Positions 50,124-60,875 are shown, counted from the stretch's first letter. The stretch is 64,000 nt of DNA from Rhynochetos jubatus (GCA_027574665.1 CM050690.1:72583433-72647432); one strand, 5' to 3'. A program made the numbers and translations. Notes: generated from the letters alone by a model not told the origin.

Positions 50124-50914
50124 CTGCTAGAGAAGCTGGAGTGGCAAAAGCAAATGGTCTGGCTTCTCCAACTAGTGGGAGAGCATCCGGCCTTCACAAC
50201 AAGCACGTGGAGTCTGTCCGACCTGGCATCCTCAGCGACAGCCCCAAATCTGCCCGCAGCCCCTTTCATCGACAGAGGAGGGTTGTTTTCTATGATGGTG
50301 ACGCTAGTGATGACGACGAAAGTTCCCACTTGCAGAGAAGCCTGAGGACCAAGAGCCAGGAGGACACTGGCATTGTCATTACAACCTCGTCTGTAGAAAT
50401 CGATGATGAGAGCCAGGACAGCGAGTCACCCAGATACAGTGGCACGGATACGTCTTCCCCTGTCTTCAGCAACTCTGTGGAGTCTGCAGACAGCACGCTG
50501 GAGCAAATTGACTCTCCTTTCTTCCCCATCATAGCATTTGATTACTCAAGCATGCCTGAAGTTCGTCTTGGCAGCCTGAGTTTGAAGGAGCTTCGGGAAG
50601 CACAACTCGAATCTAAGAGATCGCCAAAACTTGAGCACAGAGCAGTCACGAGAGTGAAAAGCATGATGAGCACTGAGTGCCGAAGCCTTCAGAGACAGAG
50701 GATGGAGGAACATGGCTCTTACAACAAGCCCATTGCGAGGACGCTCCCTCACAGCAAGAAGTCTGAAGCACCGGATGGGGCTGGACACGGCCAGTGTGAA
50801 ATAGTCACTCTGGTTCGCAATGAGCACGAGTCATTCGGCCTGGATTTGGAAATCCAGGCCATGCCCCTAAAGGTTGTTGTCACAGGTCTGCGGCCAGGTG
50901 GAGCAGCAGAAATG
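50124..50914 (+). CDS. PDZD2: PDZD2 exon: acidic linker and first half of an extra PDZ-like domain
   Basis: Acceptor TTTTCCCAAG, donor GAAATG/GTAATT; residue 750 (split Thr) to 1013, phase 0 at the end. The N-terminal part carries RASGLHNKHV and RQRRVVFYDGDASDDDESSH (human: RASGLFHKQV and RQRKVGCYDANDASDEEE), then a Ser/Asp-rich stretch and a basic linker with KSMMSTECRSLQRQR. The last 40 residues (974-1013, nt 50795-50914) read CEIVTLVRNE, then the loop GLDL (988-991) in the place of GLGF, then LKVVVTGLRPGGAAEM. That is strands A to C of a PDZ domain. Confidence 0.95.
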
Positions 50915-52421
50915 GTAATTTTTTAATTTGGATTGCCTTGTGGTGATTTGCTTTCACTTTGCAGAGATTATTATTAGTAGTATTAGTATTAAGTGAGTGA
51001 TCTGTTGAGAGTAAGTGCAAGGGAGGTGTTCGCCGCTGCTGGGCAATGCATCTCATCCCGTATCACTCTCTACAACTCCCTGAAAGGGGAGTGCAGAGCG
51101 GTGGGGGTTGGGCTCTTCTCCCAAGTGACAAGTGATAGGACAAAAGGAAACGGCCTCAAGTTGTGCCAAGGGAGGTTTAGATTGGATGTTAGGAAAAATT
51201 TATTCACAGAAGAGGTGGTGAGGCATTGGAAGGGGCTGTCCAGGGAGGGGGTTGAGTCACCATCCCTGAAGGGATTTAAAAGATGTGTGGAAGAGGTGCT
51301 TAGGGACATGGTTTAGTGGTAGACCTGGCAATGTTGGGTTAACGGTTGGACTTGATGATCTTAAAGGTCTTTTCCAACCTAAAAGTCTCTATGGTGCTGT
51401 GATTCTGAAGGTGCTGTTAAATGAAGCATTTCTGATGCAGAAATGCACACTGGCTGATTCAAAACCAGGAAAGTCAAGAGGCAGATCTACTGAGATGGAC
51501 TCATCCCCGCTCACAGTCACGGTTTTGAGGGAATACTGTTCTTTTGTTCCTTTCTTTTTACCGGAGGCAAAGGCAAAATAACTAAATCCTGGCCGTAAAA
51601 ACGCTTATTGTGCTCTGTTATTTTATATGCATGTATTCCTGTACCACAGATCTGATACCAGGAGGCCTTACGTGGCAAGCACCAGGGTAGCACCAGTAAC
51701 ACACTGCTCTTCTGCCTCTCAAACACGCACACGCTGGCGGGGATACTCAGGCTGGATGTGGAATTGCTCACCTAGATGCAAAAGTGCAGAAAGGAGGGAA
51801 GATAGGCTGGTGTACAAAGCTGGATGTAGCTTTTTTAATCTGGTTAGTGGCCACTAGGATAAGAGATAGGTTGTAGCAGTTTGAATTGGGCTGTGTGAGC
51901 TGTGGGTTTGGGTTCTGTTCCTGCGTTTTCCCTCTGACTTCCTGTGCAGTGTTTAGAAACATACTTAGGCTTTTACTTTAAGAGCTCTGTCCCTGTCCAA
52001 CTGAGTTATTTAAAAGAGTTCTGTTGGTCCAATGGGAGGTTGTGACCAAGATATAATTCCTACATGAAATGCAAAAATGATAGATGACGTTCCACTCCTG
52101 AAGAAGCTAGGGCTAATTCGTTCCAGTTCATGTAAATGAAGGGGGCTGTGTCCTCCATCCTGATACTGATCCGTCGGAGAAACCAGCAGCTCTTTTGACC
52201 TTCCTGTTTGAGATTGCCAGGAGAGGAATTAATGGTCAAAAGCACAGTCTGCTCTTTATTTACGTGTTGGCAAGCTGACAGCAGTGGTACCTGTGCTCTG
52301 CAGTGAGGTGAAATAGGGAATATTGCTCATAAGCCATTAATTACTTCCCTGCAATCTTTGACCCTGTGGCAGGGCTTCTGATGCCTATTTATAATTTCCT
52401 TGAATCTGTCAATTGCATCAG
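50915..52421 (+). other. PDZD2: 1.5-kb intron inside the extra PDZ-like domain
   Basis: Phase-0 intron. A CR1 LINE 3' end (about 51062-51406) sits in sense orientation 150 bp after the donor. The remainder is ordinary intronic sequence. Confidence 0.8.
51062..51406 (+). mobile_element. CR1 LINE 3'-end fragment, plus strand
   Basis: A 345-bp, 5'-truncated CR1. It reads CTCTACAACTCCCTGAAAGG, then the 'GGTTTAGATTGGATGTTAGG' block, 'GGTTGAGTCACCATCCCTGA', 'GGTTGGACTTGATGATCTTA' and 'AAGGTCTTTTCCAACCT', with a degenerate tail ending GTGATTCTG. In frame the region resembles the very end of CR1 ORF2 ([34 protein letters not shown]). It is less diverged than the copy at 22777. Confidence 0.93.
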
Positions 52422-52566
52422 GGATCAATGGGCAAGATGGCTGTAGGAGATGAGATTACCACCATCAACAGCATCCCTGTCAGTAAGATGACATACGAGG
52501 AGATCTGCTTGCTTATGCAGTGTCTTCCCACATCCGTAACCCTGGAGATCCAGAAAGCAGCATCAG
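52422..52566 (+). CDS. PDZD2: PDZD2 exon: second half of the extra PDZ-like domain
   Basis: Acceptor TTGCATCAG, donor GCATCAG/GTGAGA; 48 codons (residues 1014-1061) plus one base. It encodes GSMGKMAVGDEITTINSIPV, then SKMTYEEICLLMQC and the last strand TSVTLEIQKAA. The GDEI..IN motif and helix 2 are complete; the first helix position is Tyr (MTYEE), not the His of PDZ2-4, so peptide preference should differ from class I. In human PDZD2, as I recall it, the matching region keeps LGKLTTGDA but not the rest of the fold. Confidence 0.93.
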
Positions 52567-54610
52567 GTGAGAGAGTAGTTTTTACTTTTGTACCATTTAT
52601 TCTGAGTACCAGTGAAGAAAATTCACTTGCATCAGCCGTGTCTGATCTGCTGCCCCAGTTTCCCGTATTGATTCAGACAAAAAAAGGGGGGTACATTCTG
52701 TCTGAGTTGGTGAGCCAGGCATAGCGCTTCATCACCAAACCAGGCGTCAGGGTCCTCTGAAGCAGCAGGACGAGGGGAGCAATCCTAATCCTGTGTGAAG
52801 CATTCAAAACTCTCTCATAGTGTGTCCCTCCTGCCAGCATTTGCAGAGGTCTGAGTCATTTCATGCAGACCTGGAGCTAACTCAGCAGTGACCTGTCCTG
52901 ACAACCTGTTTTACTGCTGTGCCTGTTCAGTAAATACACTGATCCTTTATAATCACATCTTTCTCTCTTAAATCTGAAGTTTAAGTAACGTTTTTTACGA
53001 ATGGACAATGAGGTAATAAAAGCTTCTTTTCTTTCTTTCTTTCATTCTTTCCCTTTCATGTGTCAGAACTCTCTGGTGTGCAGAAAGATGAAACAGAAAA
53101 CCCAAGAAAACCAGAATCTTATCAAAATGTTTATTTGCATGTTTATTATGAAAAGTTTTCCAGTCTGAACTGAAACATATGATACATCCTTAGTTTCTGC
53201 TCAGGGCTGATTTATGCTGCTACAGCAATATATGTATCCCCGCAGACTGTACAAATTATGTGGTGTGGAAATGAGTGTTTGAAAAAGAAAAGCATACTTT
53301 TCAAATTCAGGAAGAACATAATATTTTGCTTCGTTTTAGCTTATGATCTTCTTTGTGTACCTATTAATACCTGGGAGCCTAAACTGCTTCCAGATGCTTC
53401 AGTTCCAGTTGTTCTTTAAGGAATTCCTAGCTTGGCAGAGAGTCCTGTTCTTGTTTCCTTAGGTTGCTGTGGCTTTTGCAGACTAACAGTGTTGGAATAG
53501 GGGCACACTGGCACTGCTTTAGCAGTCAACTCTTCCGCTTTCCACTTCCCCTCGCCCTGCCCCACTGGCAGAGAAGAGGGTCTCTTCAGTGTGTGATCGT
53601 GCACACTGAAGCAGGGCGGTACTTCAGATCCTAACCTGGCAGCCTCACATTGCTCTTCTGATAAGTCTTCCCCATTGTGGACTCCGTGAGGAACCCGCAC
53701 TTCTTAACATGGGTACCCAAGTTAAGTGATGTGGATAATCCCGTAGGTTTGTGCAAGGGTTAGGGAGATGGGCTGGCACACTGGAATGAGCAGGAAAGGG
53801 TGCTGACTCTGTGAATACACCCTTCCCTCTCCATGTGATTTCTGGGCCTCTTCTGGTAGTAACTGGTCTCTGGAAAGCAACCTGAATGAGGATGAGTGTC
53901 CCAGGAAGGTGGAGGCAGATGCTTAGGGTGGAGTGCAGAAAATTGAAGAGCCGGAGAAATAGGTAAACTGGAATGTGTACAGCAGATACAGGGAGCTCCG
54001 GTGTGTTGCCCAAGAGTGGGTTAAACACGTATTGGAAACAAGGAAAGGTCTGTGCCAGAAATCCTGTAAAGCCCATATGCCTGATGCGTGTATTAACGTC
54101 ACCCATGCGTGTCACATTAAACACCTGCAGAAGTGCCGAGAGGATCAGAGTCAGGTTATTTATGCACAGCTCGTCACCGTGTTATCTGTTCGCCTTTGTT
54201 TGCTACGCCAGGGCTTTTGTGTGCTCTCTGCAATCTATTGGAGACGTCTCTGATCAAACAAGTAATGAGAAGCGGTACTGCTCAGCCTGACTTACTGCAC
54301 GCTGGCACTTGGGTAGTTAGCCGCTTGACTGCTGAAATCTCAGAGATGAGGATTAAACAGGTCATGGCTGCTCACCTCGGAAGAGGGGATTGCTCACTCC
54401 CGTGTGCTGCTGAAATGCACAGGGTCGTGATTAATTTGAGTTGTTGTAAACATCAGTACAGAAGAGGAGGCGTGCAGAGCAAAAGGAAAACGTGCAGTCT
54501 GAATACGTGGGTGTTTGTTTTTATAGTAAAACCTGATGTTTTGCGTATCGCTTCCCACATCTGACAGGATTTCGTTGTTTTTTTTTTAATTTATTTTTAT
54601 CACGATGCAG
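52567..54610 (+). other. PDZD2: 2.0-kb intron before the giant exon
   Basis: Phase-1 intron. Open frames of 140-160 codons at 53645-54124 (minus) and 54133-54564 (plus) have no family resemblance. No mobile element recognised. Confidence 0.75.
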
Positions 54611-57600
54611 CTGTCAGCAGATTTACCAACCTCATCCTGTCTCCAGGGGTAGACAGTCAAAATCAGGCCGACGTCAACAGCATCCTCGGAGCCAGGGAAG
54701 AAGAACCGAGTGCTGGGAAGCGAGAAGGAGCAGGTCTGCAAAGCGCCGGTGGCGGCTGCGCGGCGGAGAGAGCAACACCGCCACCTGATGCCGGCGGCAG
54801 GGACGCGCACGGAGCGGCCGGGAAGGGCGCGCGCGCCGAGGACTGCGCCGCCATCCCCGTCACCGACATCGACGATTTGCTCAGCCAGATGGGTGCTCCC
54901 GAGAGCAGGGCTTCCCGCACCCCGTCGCGAGCGGAGAGCCCGCTCCGAGACGAGTACACCACGATGTGCTGCTGCGGGACTGACGAAGGCTGTCCGGGCT
55001 CTGAGCCACGGCCAGCCAAGGAGGAGCTGCGGGAAAAGCCTAGCGCACAGGGGGTTTTGGGGCTGTCTGTGTTGGACTCCATTAACACAGGCAAACTTTT
55101 TACTGTGAATAAAAACTCTTTAGGTAACTATTCTAGGAATTTTAGCAGTTTAAATGAGGATGAGTTGCCCACAGCAAACTCTCTGGAAAGTAAGAGAAGC
55201 GACCCGTTTCCAGAGTCTATGTATGGGGCTGCGGAGGATTCTCACTCGGATGCAGAGTCTGTCACCGAGACCTTTGACAGCGCTAACGAGGTGCTGCTTG
55301 GGCCTTGCGCTGCCGCTAGTGCGCTTGCAGTCCCTGCTGTGATGGAGTCGGATGAGGAGCAAATTGAGATTTGTTGCACGAACGATGAGCCACCAAAGCC
55401 CGCACAGGAGCAGCATCTCGCGTCTGCAACCAGCTCGTCCCCTCAGTCCCCTCCACAGCCTTACGGCGGCAACGTTTTGCAAACCGAGGACTGCGCAATG
55501 TGCGGGTCACTGGAGACGGGCATCAGCAAACTGGGCTTGGAGGATCGTAGTGCTCCCACTTTGTGTCCTTCACAGTGTTCAGATGTGTCGTCTGCATCCT
55601 TGTGTCCTCCTTCCTCAGTTTTCCTGCCAGAAAAAGACATCCTAAAGGGTTCAGTCAGTATCCCTGAAGTTTACTCTTCCTGTAACAATGGTGCCTTAAG
55701 TACAGAAGAACAGGTAGATTTGGGGAGCAGTAATGGACATATAAAATGCAAGGAATCCAGAGAAGAGGAAGGGTCTCTGCACTGCAAAAAGATAAGCTTT
55801 TGCTCTGCTAGAAATGTCAATGGCTTGGAGAACAACTTGCTTGAGAAGGAAGGATATTGTGATGAGCAGAGATCTAAATCTGAAAGCGAAACGGTGGTTG
55901 ACGACTGTAATCATCCTGCTAGTTATTGCATAGCCAAGAAAGAAACCAACAGTTTGTCCAGCTCGTCTAAAACAGACAGCAGTCATGTGAATGCAACATC
56001 ACCAAGAGCAATATCACTCAGGTCTCCCTTTCCCACTAGATCTAAAGATCCAAAGGCCAACACAACTCATGACTTGCCAGGGAAAAATGAGAAAATTAAC
56101 TCTGTGACTTCAGGAAGGACTTCAAATGGAAAAGTCCAAAACTCAGGCACAAATCACTGCAAAGGAGCTGCAGTACCGCACAGCCCATCCTCGCAGAAAA
56201 AATCCTGTCAGGAGTCTAAGGGAATGGCACAAAAAAGTGTAATGGACACCCTTTTAAATAATCAGAAGACCAAAGCAGGACCAAAGCTAAAAGGGTTCAC
56301 CATTAAAAGCAAAACAAAGGCAAATTCAGATTCTTCTGGCATTAATCCTACCAAAGGTAGTGGGGCAGATCAGAAAAGGATGTCTGTTTCTCCACAGCTG
56401 TCCCCTAAACTCCTGGGGAAGAAAACACCAGTGTCCCGTAATTCACCTACAAACCCTGATCCTGGCAAGAGCATATCAGCAGTCTCGAGGACTCTGAAGT
56501 CAGAGCTAGAAAATAAACCATCGCTGGTCATTTCTGAAGATTCACTTCTGCCTCTCCTGAATGGCACTGGCAGCCCAACAGCGAGCGGTGAAGTGAAGTG
56601 TGGGTGTGGGGAGCTAGCAGACCGGCAGCAGACATGGGGAAAGTCAAAAGAAAAGCAAGTTTCCATGCAGCCGGCAGTGTGTCAGAGTAAGGGTGCTAAG
56701 ACAGATGATTTCAGAGCCAGAGATGGTCAGTCCAAACTCACTTTATCTCCTCAGGGGATACCAAAAATTGAGTATGTGAAAGGAAGGACTGAGAACCCTG
56801 GAACAGGCCTGAAAACAGTCAAAAGCATCTATAGCGCAGATGACCTTAGGCAGTTAGATCTGCAAAACATAGGACCATCTGCTGGAGGCTCTTCTTCGTT
56901 AAGGTCCCCATCAGTTCAGCAGGAGCAGCTGGAGGGGCAGGAGATCCAGCGCACTTTCATTGAGGTGAAGCTTTCCTCCTCCTCCTCCTCCTCTTCCTCT
57001 TCCTCTTCCTCCTCCTCCTCTGCCTCTTCCTCACCAGCATCATTTTTGCAGCTGCCATTGCTGGAGAAAACAGAAGAGGGAAATGCAGAAGTGCCTCGGC
57101 TGGCCCAGGAGATGGGGACCATGCAGTATTTCTCGAAAGCGGGTACCACCGGAGACAGAAATGTCTATGGCTTGTCAAAACCTGTGACAAGGACTTACTC
57201 GATGCCGGCCCAGTTATCGGGTCACTTGAGGGAGGACTGCCACGTTGCAGAGGTTCATCCCATGCAAGGACCCCAGGGCCATGCTGCAGAGGAGAAATAC
57301 ACCCAGGCAGCAACGGGGATGTTGAAGATGGTCCATCTCAACCCACCAAATGGCCAGAGCGGGAAGGAGCAGGTGTACGTCCCCAGAAGCACCCAGAGGA
57401 TCCATGACACATCTCCCTCAGCCAGTGACATTGGCTGCTCTGCCACTGATAAGCTGAGGAGCTTCAGGAGGAATTACTACTACTATGAGCTGAACTGGCC
57501 TCATGAACCTACCTCATCATTCTCCGTCAAACAGAGGATCAAATCCTTTGAAAACCTGGCAAATTTTGACCGGCCCATTGTGAAGGCCATCAATATACAC

Positions 57601-58223
57601 TCGACCGCAAGGTCCCCCCTCGCCAGGAGGTCGTGTGGTGGGATGGCCTCTGCAACCAGCCCTGCTGAGACGCCGCGGGCCTTGCGGCGCAGCTTGAGCT
57701 CCTACGGCGGTAGCCCCAGCCCAGCCAACGCCACAGCCAGGTCTCCCACCGGTGCAGAGCCCGTGCATGTGGCGGAGGGCGGCAAGGGGGAAGGAAAGTC
57801 CCAGAGGAGTGAGGAGGGCAGCGCTGGGGCAGACCTGGCCGCCTTTCCCCCCTCAGCCTCACAAGCACGCCGCAGCCGCGGCCTGGGGCGGCCACCGCTG
57901 TCCCGCTCCAGGCTGCGGGAGCTGAGGGCCCTCAGCATGCCTGACCTGGACAAGCTGTGTGGAGAAGGCTTCTCAGGGCCGCCACAGCCAGCCTGCTTCA
58001 AGACAGAGCTGGAGATCACACCCCGCAGAGCTCTCTGCATGCCCGCCCAGAGTGACGCAGCCCCGCCGGCCCGCTGCAGCCCTGCTGAGACGGGTGCAAT
58101 GGGGATAGGTGCCGGCAGCCCTCGGGACAGCAGCTCGGGGACACCGGGGTCTGCCTCAGACGATGACGGGCCCCATGGCAGCTCTCCCGATGGGGAACGC
58201 TCAGAAAACAGCTGGTCCATCAG
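54611..58223 (+). CDS. PDZD2: PDZD2 giant exon: long disordered region
   Basis: Acceptor CACGATGCAG, donor CATCAG/GTTGGT; residue 1062 (split Ala) to 2265 plus two bases, 3613 nt. The acceptor was chosen because only it joins the previous exon in frame; the two AGs just after it would shift the frame. The protein is Ser/Pro/Lys-rich and probably disordered. Islands resembling human PDZD2, in order: VTDID (about 54860), VLDSIN..FTVNKN..NYSRNFSS (55069-55149), RTYSMPAQ (57190-57213), NWPHE..FSVKQRIKSFENLAN (57493-57564), RALSMPDLDKLC (57925-57960) and FKTELEITPRR (57997-58029). A 16-Ser tract lies at 56974-57021. The 5' 250 bp and the 3' 500 bp are very CpG-rich, the middle is not. The frame runs on past the donor to 58464, which is read-through. 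Confidence 0.95.
56974..57021 (+). repeat. PDZD2: Poly-serine (TCC/TCT) repeat in coding sequence
   Basis: Sixteen consecutive Ser codons, mostly TCC with interspersed TCT, followed by ASSSPAS. Human PDZD2 has only a short Ser run (LASSSSS) near here as I recall. It is a trinucleotide repeat likely to vary in length between individuals and species. Confidence 0.93.
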
Positions 58224-58928
58224 GTTGGTGTTGGCTTTGCTACCACTGTTTCGTTTTCACCCCCACAAGCCTGTTCAGAGACAAAGCTTTCCCATTGCCC
58301 CAGGTCTGCCCCGAAATGCATTTTGGCTTTGGTACCCAAAGCCCATTTCAGCTTTGGTACCCAAAGCCCATTTCAGCTTTGGTCCTGGCCCCCACTCCCC
58401 TCAGGATTTGGGGTACTGTCCTTCATTTGCTGTCTGGTGGTGGCCGCGCTTCAGTACAGGTTGAAATGCTTTATCCTGGCAGGGCCAGGCTCCTTTTCTG
58501 TGTCCCTTCTAACTGGTTTTGGTCAGTTTTTGGCCCTGCTATAGCGCAGGCACCGCTGCCTCCTGCCCACCTGGAGGGGAGGCTGCGCAGCGCTGGCAGC
58601 CAGCACAGCCTGCGGTGACAAACAAGTTTGTTGTCCTGCCAGAAGTAGTCCTCAGATGTAGCCGTTTCCTTGGTTTTGTTGATATTTGTTGCTAAAACCA
58701 TTGGGGAAGAAGGAGGGGAACAGAACAGGGACTGACTTTTCAGCATTACTTTTAAATTGACTTCTCTGTCCCTTCCCGTTCTCCCAGCGTTCACCATTTC
58801 TTAGCTGTTTTCAAGATTTCTGCTTGTTAATGAGCTGGCCCTTCGTGATTTACCCTAATGTAACCTATATTGTATACCCACAGTCTAGAAATATAGAGCT
58901 GTCTTTGACATTTTTCTGTTCATTTTAG
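58224..58928 (+). other. PDZD2: 0.7-kb intron with open-frame start
   Basis: Phase-2 intron. Its first 240 bp stay open in the frame of the giant exon (stop at 58462-58464), so intron retention would add an 80-residue tail. It contains the 25-bp tandem repeat listed separately. Confidence 0.8.
58326..58383 (+). repeat. 25-bp tandem repeat with hairpin arms
   Basis: The unit GCTTTGGTACCCAAAGC plus CCATTTCA occurs twice exactly (58326-58350 and 58351-58375), with a third partial copy (GCTTTGGT). Within each unit GCTTTGG and CCAAAGC are perfect reverse complements around a TAC loop, so the transcript can form two adjacent small hairpins. Confidence 0.92.
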
Positions 58929-59046
58929 CTTGGATCAGCTGCTCATCTCAAGCCTGGACCAGCAAAAACTGCAGTCTGTTTTGTCAACAGTAGTACCAAA
59001 ATGTGATGTTGCTGCTACACTCCAAGAAGTCAAAGCACAAGTAAAG
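58929..59046 (+). CDS. PDZD2: PDZD2 exon: lead-in to PDZ5
   Basis: Acceptor TTCATTTTAG, donor GTAAAG/GTAAAA; residue 2266 (split Ser) to 2305, phase 0 at the end. It encodes LDQLLISSLDQQKLQSVLST, then a stretch ending LQEVKAQVK. Human PDZD2 reads NLDQLLVSAGDQQRLQSVLS and IQEAKAQ here, just before PDZ5. The PDZ5 and PDZ6 exons must lie beyond the window. Confidence 0.96.
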
Positions 59047-60875
59047 GTAAAACCCAGAAGATAAAACTAAATTATTGGTGGTATTTTTAAGGGTTTTCCT
59101 AATGGCAGATAAAATTTCTTCCAGGAAATTTCAGTGCTCCTCCTGTAGTCCTGTGGTAGGTTACTAATGCTGGTAATTTTACTAATGCTGGTTTTTGAAT
59201 ACCTGCTATAAACCCATATTAAATTTGAATGTATTTTATATAAGAAGGGTTATTTCTTGTCCAGTGCAAAAGCAGTTTTGAGCCACAGTAAATAGAGTTA
59301 TTTTAAGCGGAAAAGTATGCCTCCTTTTCAGTCATTATTAAAGCTGTGAATCTCCTGAGCTGGCCAGTAATTGCACATCAGAATTTAACTTTTCACTAGC
59401 CATCTGCGTCAGACTCACTTTCCCCACCATGCAGGGGAAGCTCTGCTCCTCCCTGTGCCTGGACACACCCACCTTTTGCTAGAAGCTGCAATCAAGGAAA
59501 TTGGATTTATTTTGTTTAAAGCGGAATTGGTGGCTTGCAACCACCAGAAAGTGGCTGCTGGAGGGTTTGTAAGAGGCTGCTGTGCCCTTTTTGCTCTCTT
59601 CTGTGGAAACTGGCTATTGCAAAAGATAACCTGCTTCATTATCTGGGTGTGTAAAGAAGGCCTCCAAAGTGAAATGACTGCCAAAATTGACAATTGCCAC
59701 ATTCCCTGTTTGCTGTGTTTACGTCTGTGTTTTTGGGATACATCCACATCCTTTTTAAATTAGAACAGAAGTTGATAAAATAATGGCAGCACTGGAGGGG
59801 AAACTGCCATCTGGTCTGCGTAACTGCTGGCTGAGCAGCATTTAGAGTGTTCCTGAGTCTTAGTCACAAAGGTTGCTGTTTCAAATGTGGAACAGGCTAG
59901 AGAAAACAGGACCTCCCCAAAATACCCAGCTTTACCTTCTCTGAGGGACAGTGTAGCTAAAGCCTGCAAGTCCCACGAGCTTGGTGAGCCAAGAGGGTTT
60001 GGTAGGTTTACTGATACAATTAGGATTGGATTGTACTTCCGGCTGAAGATAATTATTGTATTCTTCGAAGTCTTTCGCATGGGGCCTTGGGGAGATTACT
60101 TATTTATGCCACTTTTGAAACTCTGAGAACTCAAATATTTATAAAACTGAATGCTTTTCGGAATCCACTCCTTGTCTGCATAGTTTCTTATCCATATTTA
60201 AGTGCGGTATGGCACGTATGCTGGAAAATTTTATGCTAGTCAAATGCTGGATTTAAATGTACAATAGGACAGTTCTTCATAGTTATGCAATTGCTGAAAA
60301 ATGAGATGGACTGCCTGATTCAGACTGAGAGCTTCCCCAGGAAGAGTTTGTCGTCATCTTTTGCTCTGAACAGTGCTGAATTTACTGCTAGTGTTTAATA
60401 AGTGCTGCTAATACGTATAAAAAAACCCCCGTATACAGGCATTTAATTGTTTAAATCTCTATGAATTATTTATTTGGCTATCAGGCTAAACAAAGGTGAT
60501 CAGTGGAGGTCTTCGTGTGTCCACTGAGTGGCCAAATAAAGCAATAAGCATTCCTAGTCGGGTCTTTGTGCCCCATAGTATACGTGCTGGCTGAGGAGAG
60601 CACTGAGAGCTGAGGAGGGAGGATTTGCAATGGGAAGCCAGGGTTCAGACTGTGTTGCTGACTGACCCAGGATGTCTGGTCCTCTCACAACCCTCTTACA
60701 TCTGAGCCTCTGACGTGGTTTTTTTCTTCCCTAATGTAAGCAAATTAAGTTATGGAAGCAAGGGTGGGAAAGTACCTGACCCCTTAAACAAAAAGGGTTG
60801 CTTTAGTAACCCTTAACAGTCAAAGATCTGAGTAAGGCCAGACATTCATCAAGAAGGAAATCTTAAAGGCAGAAG

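Larger units (their letters stand above)
3548..59046 (+). other. PDZD2: PDZD2 gene, internal part (19 coding exons)
   Basis: Gene-level entry. PDZD2 is a large multi-PDZ scaffold reported at cell contacts, ER and nucleus; in mammals a C-terminal fragment with the last two PDZ domains is released as a secreted form (family knowledge). Nineteen exons were placed by hand from open frames flanked by AG and GT. Exon phases match at every junction and sum to 6916 nt, that is 2305 full codons plus the last base of a split codon at the start. Identity rests on ordered blocks I recall from human PDZD2: the LAEQCWNGGF block, GRKHSLPQ, VKKSTRS, the IYIHSLAPGSVAKM block, SEQEMDE, VLDSIN, RTYSMPAQ, FSVKQRIKSFENLAN and RALSMPDLDKLC. 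The paralogue IL16 shares PDZ3/4-like domains but lacks the giant exon. The start codon, first half of PDZ1, PDZ5, PDZ6 and the stop lie outside the window. Confidence 0.95.

Noticed and set aside
53645-54124. 159-codon minus-strand open frame
   Set aside because: No recognisable domain, low-complexity composition, and it lies in an intron without splice or promoter support.
54611-54622. Alternative acceptors at CTGTCAG and CTGTCAGCAG at the start of the giant exon
   Set aside because: Both would put the exon out of frame with the phase-1 exon ending at 52566.
56916-57313. Minus-strand Glu/Arg-rich open frames opposite the giant exon
   Set aside because: They are the antisense shadow of the poly-Ser repeat; the Glu or Arg runs come from GGA/AGG triplets opposite TCC.
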